Origin: SbD1 sp049300095
GTDB taxonomy: Bacteria; Desulfobacterota; Syntrophobacteria; Syntrophobacterales; Syntrophobacteraceae
Direction: 5' to 3'
NCBI GenBank assembly: GCA_049300095.1
Contig: JBAQYM010000147.1
Span: 1 to 43,224 of the forward strand
DNA: 43,224 nucleotides
Shown in pieces: positions 14,094-22,882 of this stretch; position 1 is the stretch's first letter, and each line of letters begins with the position of its first letter. The position numbers and the translations under genes were made by a program. The notes below the pieces were generated by a model that had not been told where the DNA came from, ran no database searches, and saw nothing but the letters and a program-made list of their open reading frames with translations.

Positions 14094-16337
14094 TCATATG
14101 TCGTTTGACGGATCGCGGTCAACGGTGACCTGCGCGTCGCGAAGGCCCGTGTCGTTTTTTACCCAATCGAGCACGACTTCCGCAAACGACTGCATATCCG
14201 AGCTTTGCCAGGTCTTTATAAAAACCTGCCAGCGGAACCGGTCCCTAAGCTTCACGTAGGCGGCCGGAGAGGGCCCCAGCACCGCGACGTGCCTGCCCGA
14301 CTCCTTGAGATGAGAGGCCTTTTCGCGGCAGACGGCGGCGAGCAGTTGCGCGCCGGCGCGCGCGGCCGACTCGTTTCTTGCCGTAACAAGAAATTTGAGC
14401 AGCCGGGTGAACGGGGGATATTGCAGGGCCTTTCTCGATTCGAGTTCCCGTTCGCAAAAACCGTCGTAGTCCATCTTAAGGAGCGATTCGAGGGTGTAAT
14501 GATAAGGGTTGTAGGTCTGCAGGATGACCCTCCCCGGCTCCTCTCCGCGCCCCGCGCGACCGGCCACCTGGAAGAGCAGTTGCACGAGGTTTTCCCCCGC
14601 CCGGAAATCGCAGACCTGGAGCCCCGCATCGGCGTTTATCACGCCGACCAGGGTGATATTGGGGAAATCGTGGCCCTTTGCGATCATCTGCGTCCCGAGA
14701 AGAATGTCGGCGCGCCCCGAGCGAACCGAGTCCAGCGCGTCCAGGAGCTTCTCGTGGCTGCTCATCGTGTCCCGGTCAACCCGCACGAGACGCGCGCCGG
14801 GGAAGAGCCGCCCGATCTCCTTTTCCACCCGCTCGGTCCCGAATCCGTGCGCAAACAGCGCCGCGTGCCCACACACCGGGCACCTTTCGGGAAGGGCCGT
14901 CTCCCAGCCGCAGTAATGGCACCGGAGACAGTCTTCCTTCTTATGATACGTCAGCGTCAGGCTGCACGAAACACACTGGAGGACGTGCCCGCAGGCGTTG
15001 CACAGGTAGAACTTCGCATAGCCTCTCCTGTTGAGGAATACTAGCGCCTGGCGGCCCTCCCCGAGCACCCCCGCGATCCCTTCGCGCAGTTTTGCGGAAA
15101 ATATCCCGCCGCGCCCGCCTTCCCTTTTCATGTCCACGATTTCGAGCGCGGGCAGCGGTCTTCCAAAGATACGGGACGGGAGGATGACCGGGCTGTACTG
15201 TTCGGTCAGGCGGCGGTGCACCGTCTGGAGGGACGGGGTGGCGGACCCGAGCACAATAGGAATGCCGAGGATTTTTGCCCGCATGATCGCCACATCTCGG
15301 GCGTTATACCTCAGGCGGTCCTCCTGCTTATAGGACGGGTCGTGCTCCTCATCCACGATGATAAGCCCGAGATTTTGCAGGGGCGTCAGCACGGCGGACC
15401 TGGCGCCGAGGACGACGTTCCTCTTGCCGTCGAGAATTTCCGCCCATTGCCTCCGCCTCTCCTTCGGCGAAACGGCGCTGTGCCAGATCGCCGGAAGCGG
15501 ATCGAGGCGGCGGCGGCAGATGCTCTCCATCTGGGTGCTGAGCGCAATTTCCGGGACCAGTAAAAGAGACCCCCTTCCGGCCATGGCGGCCTTTTCGATG
15601 AGCCGCAGGTATATCTCTGTCTTCCCGCTGCCGGTAACGCCGTAAAGCACGAACGGCCGGAATGAGGCGTTCTCGACGTGGGGGGCAAGGATGTCGAGCG
15701 CTTCCTTCTGCTCGACCGTGAGTTCGACCGGTTCGGCAGCGGGAGTTTGCGGAAAACCCCGGCACGCGAAGTCCTCGACCCGTTCCTCGATCTTCACGAT
15801 CCCTTCGCGGACAAATTTGCGCAGCCAGTAATCGGTGTTCTTGCAGGCCCTTCGGAGATCTTTGAGCGGCAGGGAACGGCCGGAACTTTCAAGCAGGTCG
15901 AGGACCTCCCTGCCCTTTTCAGAGATTGCGACATCCCCGCAGACCGGAGCATCCAGAGTAACCACCCTGGTCGTGAAACCTCGGCCGGGCGCACTGCCCC
16001 CCTTTGCTCCGAGACCCGGTACGGCGAAGCTGAGGACCTCCCCGAGCGGATAGAAGTAGTACTCTGAAATCCACCGGCACAACCTCAGGAGATCGTCGGG
16101 CAGGACCCTTTCGGGCCCGCGCGGGTCCAAGATGGGACGGATTTTGATGTTATCCGGAAGGTCGGGCGGCGATTTCGAGATCGTGAGGACAACCCCCGAA
16201 ACCTTTCTCCTGCCAAGCTCGACGGAAACAATGCTGCCGGGCCGCACCGTTTCGGCCATCGCGGCGGGGACCGCATAATGGAGGCTCTTGTCCAGGGCCG
16301 TTCCGAGAATGACGATTTCGGCAAACGAATTCGCCAT
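14094..16337 (-). CDS. priA: Primosomal replication restart helicase PriA
   Basis: This encodes 747 residues, the usual PriA length. The N-terminal DNA-binding domain comes first. Then Walker A GVTGSGKT (about 233-240), the DEEH box VDEEHDPSYKQ (about 328-338), and the helicase motif LGSATPS. The C4-type zinc sites are CNACG, CVSCS, CHYCG and CPVCG (about 446-490). Helicase motifs V and VI follow (LLGTQMIAKGHDFPNITLVG, QVAGRAGRGEEPG). PriA reloads DnaB at stalled or repaired forks. The ATG at 16337 lies just after the TAG stop of the upstream peptidase gene; a GTG one codon earlier overlaps that stop (TAGTG). No strong Shine-Dalgarno is visible, suggesting coupled translation. The operon continues into the radical SAM gene. 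Confidence 0.95.
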   Translation of the reverse strand: MANSFAEIVILGTALDKSLHYAVPAAMAETVRPGSIVSVELGRRKVSGVVLTISKSPPDLPDNIKIRPILDPRGPERVLPDDLLRLCRWISEYYFYPLGEVLSFAVPGLGAKGGSAPGRGFTTRVVTLDAPVCGDVAISEKGREVLDLLESSGRSLPLKDLRRACKNTDYWLRKFVREGIVKIEERVEDFACRGFPQTPAAEPVELTVEQKEALDILAPHVENASFRPFVLYGVTGSGKTEIYLRLIEKAAMAGRGSLLLVPEIALSTQMESICRRRLDPLPAIWHSAVSPKERRRQWAEILDGKRNVVLGARSAVLTPLQNLGLIIVDEEHDPSYKQEDRLRYNARDVAIMRAKILGIPIVLGSATPSLQTVHRRLTEQYSPVILPSRIFGRPLPALEIVDMKREGGRGGIFSAKLREGIAGVLGEGRQALVFLNRRGYAKFYLCNACGHVLQCVSCSLTLTYHKKEDCLRCHYCGWETALPERCPVCGHAALFAHGFGTERVEKEIGRLFPGARLVRVDRDTMSSHEKLLDALDSVRSGRADILLGTQMIAKGHDFPNITLVGVINADAGLQVCDFRAGENLVQLLFQVAGRAGRGEEPGRVILQTYNPYHYTLESLLKMDYDGFCERELESRKALQYPPFTRLLKFLVTARNESAARAGAQLLAAVCREKASHLKESGRHVAVLGPSPAAYVKLRDRFRWQVFIKTWQSSDMQSFAEVVLDWVKNDTGLRDAQVTVDRDPSNDI

Positions 16338-16339
16338 CA

Positions 16340-17719
16340 CTATTGTCTGCCGGACGGAGTCTCGAGCCTCTGAGGAGCTTTGCCCTTGAGGGCGGCCAGA
16401 TAAGAGTCGCGGGTCTTTTCGAATTCGGCGCGCGCCGATTTGGGGACGGATGTCGAGCGGAGGAAATCAATCTTGTGAAAATTCACCGCTTTTCCATTCT
16501 TGAAGAAGTGGAAATCGAGGTAAGTTTTTCCGCCGGCCCCCGATCCGACAGAACCGATCATCTCTCCCTGAGAGACGATCCCGCCTCGATATAAGCCGCG
16601 GCTGTACCCGGACAGGTGTCCGTAGAGGCTTTTGAACCCGCCGCGATGCCGGATCTCGATGGATACGGCCGCTTTTCCCTTCTTGTTCACAGCCGTTACG
16701 ACCCCGTCCCCGATGGCGCTAACAGGGGTGCCTTTCGGGGCGGCGTAGTCGATCCCGAGATGAGGCCGATAGATCTTGAGCACCGGCTTGACGTTCTTGT
16801 AGCTGCTCGGCGCAATCAGCCGACGGAAGCTCAGGGGACTTTTAAGGAACGCCCGTTTGAGCGATGCCCCCTTCGCGTCGAAATATTCCCAATCGCCGTC
16901 CGGGAGCAGAAACCCGAACGCCTGAAACGTTTTGCCCGACATCACCATCTCGGCGGCAAGAATCAGGTATTGTTTGCTCTCCTTGCCCTCGATCTCCTGT
17001 TCCTGGAAAAATACCGTAAACGTGTCTCCATCCTTGAAATCGGTGGTAAAATCGATGTCGTAGGCAAAGATGTCGGCAAGGCTCGATACAAGGATCGCGG
17101 GGAGTCCGCCCGCAATGCAGGAATCATAGAAGTTTTCGGCATACCGGGCATGCACGGTCTTTACCGGCACCTTCGGCACGGCTTCCTGAGACAGGCATTC
17201 CCACCCGTCCGAAGTGTTGCGAAGAGCATGGACCGGACCGCCGGAGGTCGAATAGAAAATCTTTATCGGCTGCCCGTTCGAGCGGTCGAGAAAGAAGATT
17301 AACTCGTCACCCGCGCGGAGTTGAGAAAACAGGGCGGATTTGCAGGCCCTCTCCCATTGGGTGATGTAAGCATTTGGAATCTGAAAGGATTCTAGAACCT
17401 TTGCGATGGAATCACCCGCGCTGACCATCTTATGCCGGATTTCGAACTTTTCGGACGTTTCCTGCCTTTTTGCGGGAGCGGGCGCGTCGAGCGGGGGGAC
17501 CTCGGCGGCCGGAGGCGAAGCCGGGGCAAATACGAGCACCTTTTCCGGCGTGCCGGCAATGCGCGGGAAAAACTTCTTGTAGGCGATGAAAACGACGCCG
17601 GCGGCCAGAAGAAGGATGAACAGGTGCCTTCCGCGAAATTTGAGGTTTCGGCCAACCCGGTGATTGGGTCTCCCCGGCAGGGTTTTCACCACCAGCTTCT
17701 TCATCGGATCTCGCGGCAT
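16340..17719 (-). CDS. Membrane-anchored M23-family (LytM) protein with altered active site
   Basis: This encodes about 459 residues from the ATG at 17719; an upstream GTG at 17779 is possible and no start has a good Shine-Dalgarno. A transmembrane anchor lies at about 31-48. A Pro/Ala linker is followed by an OapA/LysM-like region (AGDSIAKVLESFQI, about 101-114), a long middle domain, and a C-terminal M23 domain (about 318-420). Zinc and catalytic positions seen are H320 and D324 (HLGID) and H368 (YGHLS). The usual HxH pair reads Y400-L-D402, so the catalytic His is Tyr and the third zinc ligand is Asp. It may be weakly active or act as an amidase activator like EnvC/NlpD. It is the first gene of the operon with priA. 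Confidence 0.8.
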   Translation of the reverse strand: MPRDPMKKLVVKTLPGRPNHRVGRNLKFRGRHLFILLLAAGVVFIAYKKFFPRIAGTPEKVLVFAPASPPAAEVPPLDAPAPAKRQETSEKFEIRHKMVSAGDSIAKVLESFQIPNAYITQWERACKSALFSQLRAGDELIFFLDRSNGQPIKIFYSTSGGPVHALRNTSDGWECLSQEAVPKVPVKTVHARYAENFYDSCIAGGLPAILVSSLADIFAYDIDFTTDFKDGDTFTVFFQEQEIEGKESKQYLILAAEMVMSGKTFQAFGFLLPDGDWEYFDAKGASLKRAFLKSPLSFRRLIAPSSYKNVKPVLKIYRPHLGIDYAAPKGTPVSAIGDGVVTAVNKKGKAAVSIEIRHRGGFKSLYGHLSGYSRGLYRGGIVSQGEMIGSVGSGAGGKTYLDFHFFKNGKAVNFHKIDFLRSTSVPKSARAEFEKTRDSYLAALKGKAPQRLETPSGRQ

Positions 17720-17827
17720 GGCAGAGTTTTGGGTAGTTGGGAATTCGTAAAGGACTGGGCAACACTTACTTACTATCACATGCCGAAAACCAGGTCAAAA
17801 CCTATCGGTCTCGACGTCGGTAAGCGT

Positions 17828-17904
17828 TCACCGCATAGACGCCTGATAACTGATATTTCAACTTGTCCCCAACTTGGCGCCCTCCGCGTCTCCGTGGTGA
17901 ACGG
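17828..17904. repeat. Inverted repeat, CACCGCATAGACGC / GCGTCTCCGTGGTG type
   Basis: GTTCACCGCATAGACGC near 17828 and GCGTCTCCGTGGTGAAC near 17888-17904 are near-perfect reverse complements with about 43 nt between them. A related copy (GGTTCACCGCAAAGACGCGG) lies at about 34,915. It sits between the divergent M23 and HU genes. Confidence 0.65.
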
Positions 17905-17982
17905 TTCGCCATGTTGCCGGGCAGAGGTTAGTGACCTTGTGAACAAAAGTGAATGCATAATGCGTTTTTACCGTTTTATCAC

Positions 17983-18010
17983 TTGCGTGGCACATGTGCG
18001 TGCGTATAAT
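17983..18010 (+). promoter_or_regulatory. Sigma-70-type promoter for the HU gene
   Basis: TTGCGT at 17983-17988 and a perfect TATAAT at 18005-18010 are separated by 16 bp. They lie about 90 nt before the HU start. No competing pair of this quality was seen in this region. Confidence 0.6.
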
Positions 18011-18099
18011 GGCGCGTATAAAGGGTTTTCAACGACCCAGGCCCTTTTTTACGCATTCATACTGTCCCGCGCCCACACACAATATGGAGGAGAGTTAAG

Positions 18100-18372
18100 A
18101 TGACTAAGGCCGAATTGGTGGCAAAGATGGCGGAAACAACCGGTATTGCGCGCTCAACGGCCGAAAAGGCGTTGAACGGCTTCATTTCCACTGTTTCCCA
18201 GGCTCTCGCGGAAAATAACAAGATTACACTCGTCGGATTTGGCACCTTTGACATCGCGGCAAGGGCACAACGCGAAGGCCGCAATCCCCGGACAGGCCAG
18301 CCCATCACAATCCCCTCATCCAAAGCGGTCAGGTTCAAGGCGGGCAACCGGCTTAAAGACGCAGTAAAATAA
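18100..18372 (+). CDS. hup: HU-family DNA-binding protein
   Basis: This encodes 90 residues, the standard HU length. It begins MTKAELVAKMAETTGIARST, has the dimer core GFGTFDI (about 47-53), the DNA-intercalating arm GRNPRTGQPITIP (about 61-73, Pro in RNP), and ends VRFKAGNRLKDAVK. HU dimers bend and compact DNA. GGAGGAG precedes the ATG by the right distance. The upstream promoter is good and no terminator is seen before the nucleoside phosphorylase gene 55 bp on. A second HU/IHF gene lies at 22549-22857. Confidence 0.95.
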   Translation: MTKAELVAKMAETTGIARSTAEKALNGFISTVSQALAENNKITLVGFGTFDIAARAQREGRNPRTGQPITIPSSKAVRFKAGNRLKDAVK

Positions 18373-18427
18373 CAAGGTCGATCGGGCTCGCCCCTCCACG
18401 GCCCGCTCACCAAGACCACGCTCTCTC

Positions 18428-19180
18428 ATGCTGCCAGATAAAGACTCGTGCCTGATCGATCCCAGGAAGGGCAGGAGCGAACAGCCCCTGCCCTCTGCCG
18501 CTCTTCTGGTGTTTAGTCCGGAAGACCTGCGCGCTTTTTTGAACGTCTTTTCCGAGCCCGCCCCGAGGTCCCATAAATTTTATCTTTCAGAAGTGTTTAC
18601 GGGAACGTACAATCAGACCCGGATCGCTGTCGCGGGCCCCATGCTCGGGGCGCCGCAGACCATTCTCGTCCTCGAAAAAATGATCGCCCTCGGCGCAAAA
18701 AGGATCGTCGCGGCCGGGTGGTGCGGCTCGCTGCAAAAACATGTCCGGATCGGCGACATAGTTCTGCCCTCGGCCGCGATTTCCGAAGAGGGAACGTCCC
18801 GGCATTATCCGGCCGAAGCCCCGGGCCCCTCCCCCGATTTATTCCGCTCGCTCGCCCACTCGCTTACCGCATCCGGCCTCACGGTCCATGAGGGTCCCGT
18901 CTGGACCACCGATGCGCCCTTCCGCGAGACATTCGCCAAAGTCACCAAGTTTCAGGCCGAGGGCGTACTCGGCGTGGAAATGGAAACCTCTGCCCTTTTC
19001 GCCGTCTCCAGCTTTCGAAACGTCGATCTCGCCGTCGTGCTGGTGGTTTCCGACGACCTCTCCGGCATGAAGTGGGTGCACGGGTTCAAGGACCCCGTTT
19101 TCAAAGAATCGCGGGAAAAGGTCGTGCGCTCGGCTCTCGAAGCGCTCTGTTCCGCCTCCGATGGTCTCACTCACAGTTGA
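18428..19180 (+). CDS. Nucleoside phosphorylase (PNP/UDP family)
   Basis: This encodes 250 residues. The PNP_UDP_1 fold is seen in GPMLGAPQTILVLEKMIALGAK (about 71-92), the phosphate-site GWCGSL, the purine/uridine-site GVLGVEMETSALF (about 184-196) and VVSDDLSG. The E-M-E-T-S motif binds ribose and is diagnostic. Such enzymes split nucleosides with phosphate for salvage. Base preference (uridine or purine) is not clear; the VEMETSALF form is closest to uridine phosphorylase-like proteins. The start has only a weak ribosome site. It lies between hup and ligA on the same strand. Confidence 0.85.
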   Translation: MLPDKDSCLIDPRKGRSEQPLPSAALLVFSPEDLRAFLNVFSEPAPRSHKFYLSEVFTGTYNQTRIAVAGPMLGAPQTILVLEKMIALGAKRIVAAGWCGSLQKHVRIGDIVLPSAAISEEGTSRHYPAEAPGPSPDLFRSLAHSLTASGLTVHEGPVWTTDAPFRETFAKVTKFQAEGVLGVEMETSALFAVSSFRNVDLAVVLVVSDDLSGMKWVHGFKDPVFKESREKVVRSALEALCSASDGLTHS

Positions 19181-19250
19181 TTTTTCACCCCCACCTGCAT
19201 TACCCTGAAACTTGCAGGACAAATTTTTGAACCGGAGGCGGATCAGGCTG

Positions 19251-21278
19251 ATGGACGAAAAGCACGATATCCCCGCAAGAATCGACGAACTGCGCCGGCA
19301 GATCGCCTATCATAATCACCGCTACTACGCGCTCGATCAGCCCGAGGTGAGCGACGCGGAATACGACAGGCTCTTTGCGGAACTCGTCGCGCTCGAAAAT
19401 GAGAACCCGGAACTCATCACACCGGATTCCCCGACCCAGCGTGTCGGGTTTGCTCCGATTGAAAAATTTCTCCCATTCCCGCACGAAATACCCCTGCTCA
19501 GCCTGGAAAACGCGATGACGGAAAGCGATGTGCTCGAATTCGAGGGCCGCGTCCGCAAGCTTCTCGACTATGACGGTGATATCGAATATGTCGCCGAGCT
19601 AAAAATGGACGGGCTGGCGGTCGAGATGGTCTATGAGGACGGGCTTTTCACGGGCGCGGGCACACGGGGAGACGGGGTCACGGGCGAGGACGTCACTTCA
19701 AACGTTAAGACGATCCGCTCGGTTCCTCTCCGGCTGCAACCCGCGCGGGGCGCTCCGCCGCCTCCCCCAAAACTCGCGGTGCGGGGCGAAGTCTTCATGG
19801 AAAAAAAGGATTTCGAAGCCCTGAACGAGCGCCGCCGCAATGCAAACGAGCCGCTTTTTGCAAACCCGCGAAACGCCGCCGCCGGCTCCCTGCGCCAGCT
19901 CGATTCCGCGATAACCGCATCCCGCTCGCTTCGGGTCTTTTTCTACGGAGTCGGCGCGATCGAAGGATTTGAAATCGCAACCCAATGGGAACTCCTGAAC
20001 CAGCTTGGTCTCTGGGGACTTCCGGTAAACCCGAGATCGAGGATATGCCGCGGCATCGATGAGGCAATCGCCTTTTACAAACAGTTGGCCGAAGAGCGCG
20101 AAAGCCTCCCCTACGAGATCGACGGAATGGTGATAAAGGTCAACCGGTTCGACTGGCAAAGACGCCTGAGTGAGAAATCCCGAAGCCCGAGGTGGGCGAT
20201 AGCCTACAAATTCAATCCCGACGAAGCCCAGACGCATGTTATCGATATCGACGTTCAGGTCGGCAGGACCGGGGTCCTGACGCCCGTGGCGTTTCTCAAC
20301 CCCGTGCTGGTCGGAGGCGTGACGGTCAAACGCGCCACCTTGCACAACATGGACGAGATCGAGCGCAAGGAACTGCGCATCGGCGACGCGGTGATCGTTC
20401 ACAGGGCCGGGGACGTTATTCCCGAAGTGGCCGAGGTACTGAAAGCCAAGCGCACCGGCGAAGAGAAGATTTTCCATATGCCCGAGGCCTGCCCGTCCTG
20501 CGGGAGCAAGGTGGTCCGCCTGCCGGGCGAGGTTGTCCACAGGTGTCAGAACCCTAATTGTCCGGCCCAGGTGAAGGCCTTCATCGCTCATTTCGCCGGG
20601 CGCGACGCCATGGACATCGAAGGCCTCGGACACAGAATCGTTTCGCGGTTCATAGACGAGGGCATCATCCGGTCGGTTTCCGACCTCTACAGGCTTCGAG
20701 TCGGGGACCTCGAAAACCTTCCGGGTTTCGGCGAAAAATCGGCGAAAAACCTGGTCGAATCAATAGAGGGCAGCAAGGACACCTCCCTTGCCCGCTTCCT
20801 CTACGCCCTCGGGATCAACCATGTCGGAAGCCACATGGCCGAACTGCTCGCCGCCCATTTCCGCTCGCTCGATGCCGTGCGTTCGGCAACCGCCGATCAA
20901 CTCCAGGAGATTGCGGGAATTGGTGAAAAAGTCGCCCATGCCGTCCACGGCTATTTCGCAAACTCCACGAACCAACAGCTTGTTGACGACCTGCTCGCAC
21001 TGGGAGTGACGATCAAGGCCCCTCCCCCGCCTCGGCCGGTCGAAGGCGGCTTTTGGTCCGGCAAAACCGTGGTGTTCACAGGGGGCCTTTCGTCCATGAC
21101 ACGGCAGGACGCATCCGGCGCGATTGCCGCCAAAGGGGCCAAGGTCACCGACAGCGTCAGCAGGAAAACAGACATCGTCGTCGCGGGCAAGGACCCGGGA
21201 TCGAAGCTCGACAAGGCCGGGAAACTCGGCGTCCGGATCATGACCGAGGATGAATTCGCGGGCATGCTGGATGCCTGA
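19251..21278 (+). CDS. ligA: NAD-dependent DNA ligase
   Basis: This encodes 675 residues from the ATG at 19251, with GGAGG about 12 bases upstream; the match of MDEKHDIPARIDELRRQIAY to family starts supports it over a TTG 39 nt earlier. Domains are: domain Ia with YYALDQPEVSDAEYD; the adenylation motif ELKMDG (K118); the OB fold with RTGVLTPVA; the zinc finger CPSCG...CQNPNCPAQ; helix-hairpin-helix repeats (ENLPGFGEKSAKNL, IAGIGEKVA); and a C-terminal BRCT domain (about 595-675, WSGKTVVFTGGL). It seals nicks in replication and repair using NAD+. All expected parts are present. Confidence 0.96.
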   Translation: MDEKHDIPARIDELRRQIAYHNHRYYALDQPEVSDAEYDRLFAELVALENENPELITPDSPTQRVGFAPIEKFLPFPHEIPLLSLENAMTESDVLEFEGRVRKLLDYDGDIEYVAELKMDGLAVEMVYEDGLFTGAGTRGDGVTGEDVTSNVKTIRSVPLRLQPARGAPPPPPKLAVRGEVFMEKKDFEALNERRRNANEPLFANPRNAAAGSLRQLDSAITASRSLRVFFYGVGAIEGFEIATQWELLNQLGLWGLPVNPRSRICRGIDEAIAFYKQLAEERESLPYEIDGMVIKVNRFDWQRRLSEKSRSPRWAIAYKFNPDEAQTHVIDIDVQVGRTGVLTPVAFLNPVLVGGVTVKRATLHNMDEIERKELRIGDAVIVHRAGDVIPEVAEVLKAKRTGEEKIFHMPEACPSCGSKVVRLPGEVVHRCQNPNCPAQVKAFIAHFAGRDAMDIEGLGHRIVSRFIDEGIIRSVSDLYRLRVGDLENLPGFGEKSAKNLVESIEGSKDTSLARFLYALGINHVGSHMAELLAAHFRSLDAVRSATADQLQEIAGIGEKVAHAVHGYFANSTNQQLVDDLLALGVTIKAPPPPRPVEGGFWSGKTVVFTGGLSSMTRQDASGAIAAKGAKVTDSVSRKTDIVVAGKDPGSKLDKAGKLGVRIMTEDEFAGMLDA

Positions 21279-21330
21279 TCAGGACCCATGGCAGCGAGAC
21301 GTGTGCATATCGGCGTCCCGTCGTTGCGGC

Positions 21331-21395
21331 GGAGGCCGGAATCCAGGTATCTCAACGACCCTGGGTCCCGGCTTCCGCCGGGACGACAAAATCAT
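21331..21395. repeat. REP-like repeats between ligA and acyP
   Basis: GGCCGGAATCCAG near 21335-21350 is followed by a GTCCCGGC...GCCGGGAC hairpin near 21366-21388. They belong to the same loose family as the elements near 2836, 26406 and 33724. They separate two genes that otherwise could be one transcript. Confidence 0.6.
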
Positions 21396-21437
21396 TGTAT
21401 GGCGCCAAGGTCTCGAAGCGTTTCGACAGGGGAAGAA

Positions 21438-21716
21438 ATGGAAAAGATTCGAATGCATGTGTGGATTTCGGGGCGGGTCCACGGCGTTTTCTTCCGGGCC
21501 TACACTCGTGACACCGCCCTTCGGGCCGGGGTGACCGGCTGGGTCCGCAATATTCCCGACGGCCGCGTCGAAGCGGTTTTCGAGGGCGATGCCGACAGGG
21601 TGCGGGAAGTCATCGCGTGGTGTGACACGGGCAGCCCGATTAGCCGCGTGGATGGCGTCGAGGTCGTCGAGGAAGTCTACACCGGGGAATACAGCTCGTT
21701 TAGAATCACTCACTGA
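21438..21716 (+). CDS. acyP: Acylphosphatase
   Basis: This encodes 92 residues from the ATG at 21438, preceded by AGGGGAAGAA. The catalytic loop is SGRVHGVFFRAYTRD, with the active-site Arg in FFRA and the conserved G-x-V-x-G-V-x-(F/Y)-R pattern. GVTGWVRNIPDGRVEAVFEG supplies the active-site Asn and the phosphate-fold signature. The enzyme hydrolyses acyl phosphates such as carbamoyl phosphate in the cytosol. Length is normal for the family. The next gene starts 12 bp downstream. Confidence 0.93.
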   Translation: MEKIRMHVWISGRVHGVFFRAYTRDTALRAGVTGWVRNIPDGRVEAVFEGDADRVREVIAWCDTGSPISRVDGVEVVEEVYTGEYSSFRITH

Positions 21717-21728
21717 CGGGGAGCAACC

Positions 21729-22058
21729 GTGAAGGAATATCTGCTGCGCGCGTGGGACTTTCTTGTCACCCACGATTTCCCGACCATGCTGGAAGCCATC
21801 AGGCAACTGCGGTGGGGCGATATCCTGCGAAACGCTTACACCTGGCTTGTCGTGCTCCCGGTCCTTGTCGCCCTTTTGTGGACAAAAAGCATCAAGATCC
21901 TCGTCGCCCTGCTATCCCTCGTGGCGTTTCTACTTCTCATTCAGTACACGCTCCCGCCCGCCGGCGACAAAATACCCTTGAGCGATATTCTCACTTTTCT
22001 GGGCGGATTTGCCGCGCTCGCGGCGATCAACCTCTACTTCATATTCATAAGGGATTGA
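21729..22058 (+). CDS. Small inner-membrane protein, unknown function
   Basis: This encodes 109 residues from a GTG start at 21729 with GGGGAGC seven bases upstream. An amphipathic N-terminal part (EYLLRAWDFLVTHDFPTMLE) is followed by three hydrophobic segments at about 36-50, 54-70 and 86-106. No catalytic motif is visible. It starts 12 bp after acyP, so it is probably co-transcribed with it. I recognise no named family. Confidence 0.7.
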   Translation: MKEYLLRAWDFLVTHDFPTMLEAIRQLRWGDILRNAYTWLVVLPVLVALLWTKSIKILVALLSLVAFLLLIQYTLPPAGDKIPLSDILTFLGGFAALAAINLYFIFIRD

Positions 22059-22158
22059 TATCCGGCAGACTGCCGAAAAACCGCCGCCACATGAAGGTCC
22101 GGGCTGCAAGCAACGTCATAAGCCCTCAAATAGGCTTGGAATAGATCAGAAGTGCCCT

Positions 22159-22350
22159 CCCCCGCCGTGGGAGCGGCTTGCAGCCGCGATGGCCGGGCAT
22201 ACGCCGATCAGCTTCCGATGAGCGGACCAAGGACATCGCGGCTGCAAGCCGCTCCCACACTCCATTCCCAAGGACATCGCGGCTGCAAGCCGCTCCCACA
22301 CTCCATTTCCAAGGACATCGCGGCTGCAAGCCGCTCCCACACTCCATTTT
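22159..22350. repeat. Three 41-bp tandem repeats plus an inverted copy
   Basis: Units begin at 22227, 22268 and 22309. Each contains the palindrome GCGGCTGCAAGCCGC followed by TCCCACACTCCAT. An inverted partner (GGGAGCGGCTTGCAGCCGCG) lies at about 22170-22190. It is a hairpin-repeat cluster in the convergent gap between the membrane protein and the HU/IHF gene. There are no unique spacers, so it is not a CRISPR. Confidence 0.85.
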
Positions 22351-22409
22351 CATTGTCCTGCCTGACACAATTTTATGTCAGCGCATTTTGTATGCATGGA
22401 TTCCAGAAT

Positions 22410-22446
22410 AAAAACGCGCCACCTCCCGCCTGCGGGGAAATGGCGC
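22410..22446 (-). terminator. Probable rho-independent terminator
   Basis: On the minus strand GCGCCA...TGGCGC pairs (22446-22441 with 22421-22416), with an inner CCCCGC/GCGGG-type stem. The stem is followed by C-free GTTTTT (complement of 22414-22410). It lies about 100 nt beyond the leftward HU/IHF stop and would end the serS-HU/IHF message. Confidence 0.6.
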
Positions 22447-22548
22447 TGACTATTGCAACACATAGCTTAAAAACGACAAAGACCGGACCGACCATCGGGG
22501 CCGGCTCGGCCACCGGGACCCAGTTTGGCCATCCGGGACCGCATCGAA

Positions 22549-22857
22549 CTACTTCACCTTTGCGGGGGCTTCGATGGGCTCGGTGCCGTTGACCCTTTCC
22601 TTGAGTTCTTTGCCGACTTTGAAGAACGGCAGTTTTTTCGACGACACCTCGATCAGCTCGCCCGTTTTGGGATTTCTTCCCTTGTACCCTTCGTAGTCCT
22701 TCACCTTAAAGCTTCCGAATCCGCGGATTTCGAGCCTGTCAGCGCGGATAAGGGCCTGCTCCATACTCTGGAAGGTAACGTTGACCGCCGTTTCGGCAGC
22801 CTTTAACGTGATTCCCTCAGCTTTGGCCAACGCTTCGATCAACTCGGACTTTGTCAT
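22549..22857 (-). CDS. HU/IHF-family DNA-binding protein
   Basis: This encodes 102 residues: MTKSELIEALAKAEGITLKA, then the core IRGFGSFKVKDYEGYKGRNPKTGELIEVSS (with the arm GRNPKTG), then KKLPFFKVGKELKERVN. The longer C-terminal tail (GTEPIEAPAKVK) and the FGSF...R.GRNPKTG form place it in the HU/IHF superfamily, closer to IHF-beta-like proteins of deltaproteobacteria than to the HU at 18100. It bends DNA. AGGAG lies upstream of the ATG. It starts 25 bp after serS and is likely in the same message. Confidence 0.9.
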   Translation of the reverse strand: MTKSELIEALAKAEGITLKAAETAVNVTFQSMEQALIRADRLEIRGFGSFKVKDYEGYKGRNPKTGELIEVSSKKLPFFKVGKELKERVNGTEPIEAPAKVK

Positions 22858-22882
22858 GGTTCGAACTCCTTGAGTATCGATA

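Noticed and set aside
17983..18010. Sigma-54 promoter upstream of HU (TGGCAC...)
   Set aside because: GG-to-GC spacing does not fit the -24/-12 pattern, while a sigma-70 pair with TATAAT is present.
22159..22350. CRISPR-like array
   Set aside because: The repeats are directly adjacent with no unique spacers, and there are no cas genes in the window.
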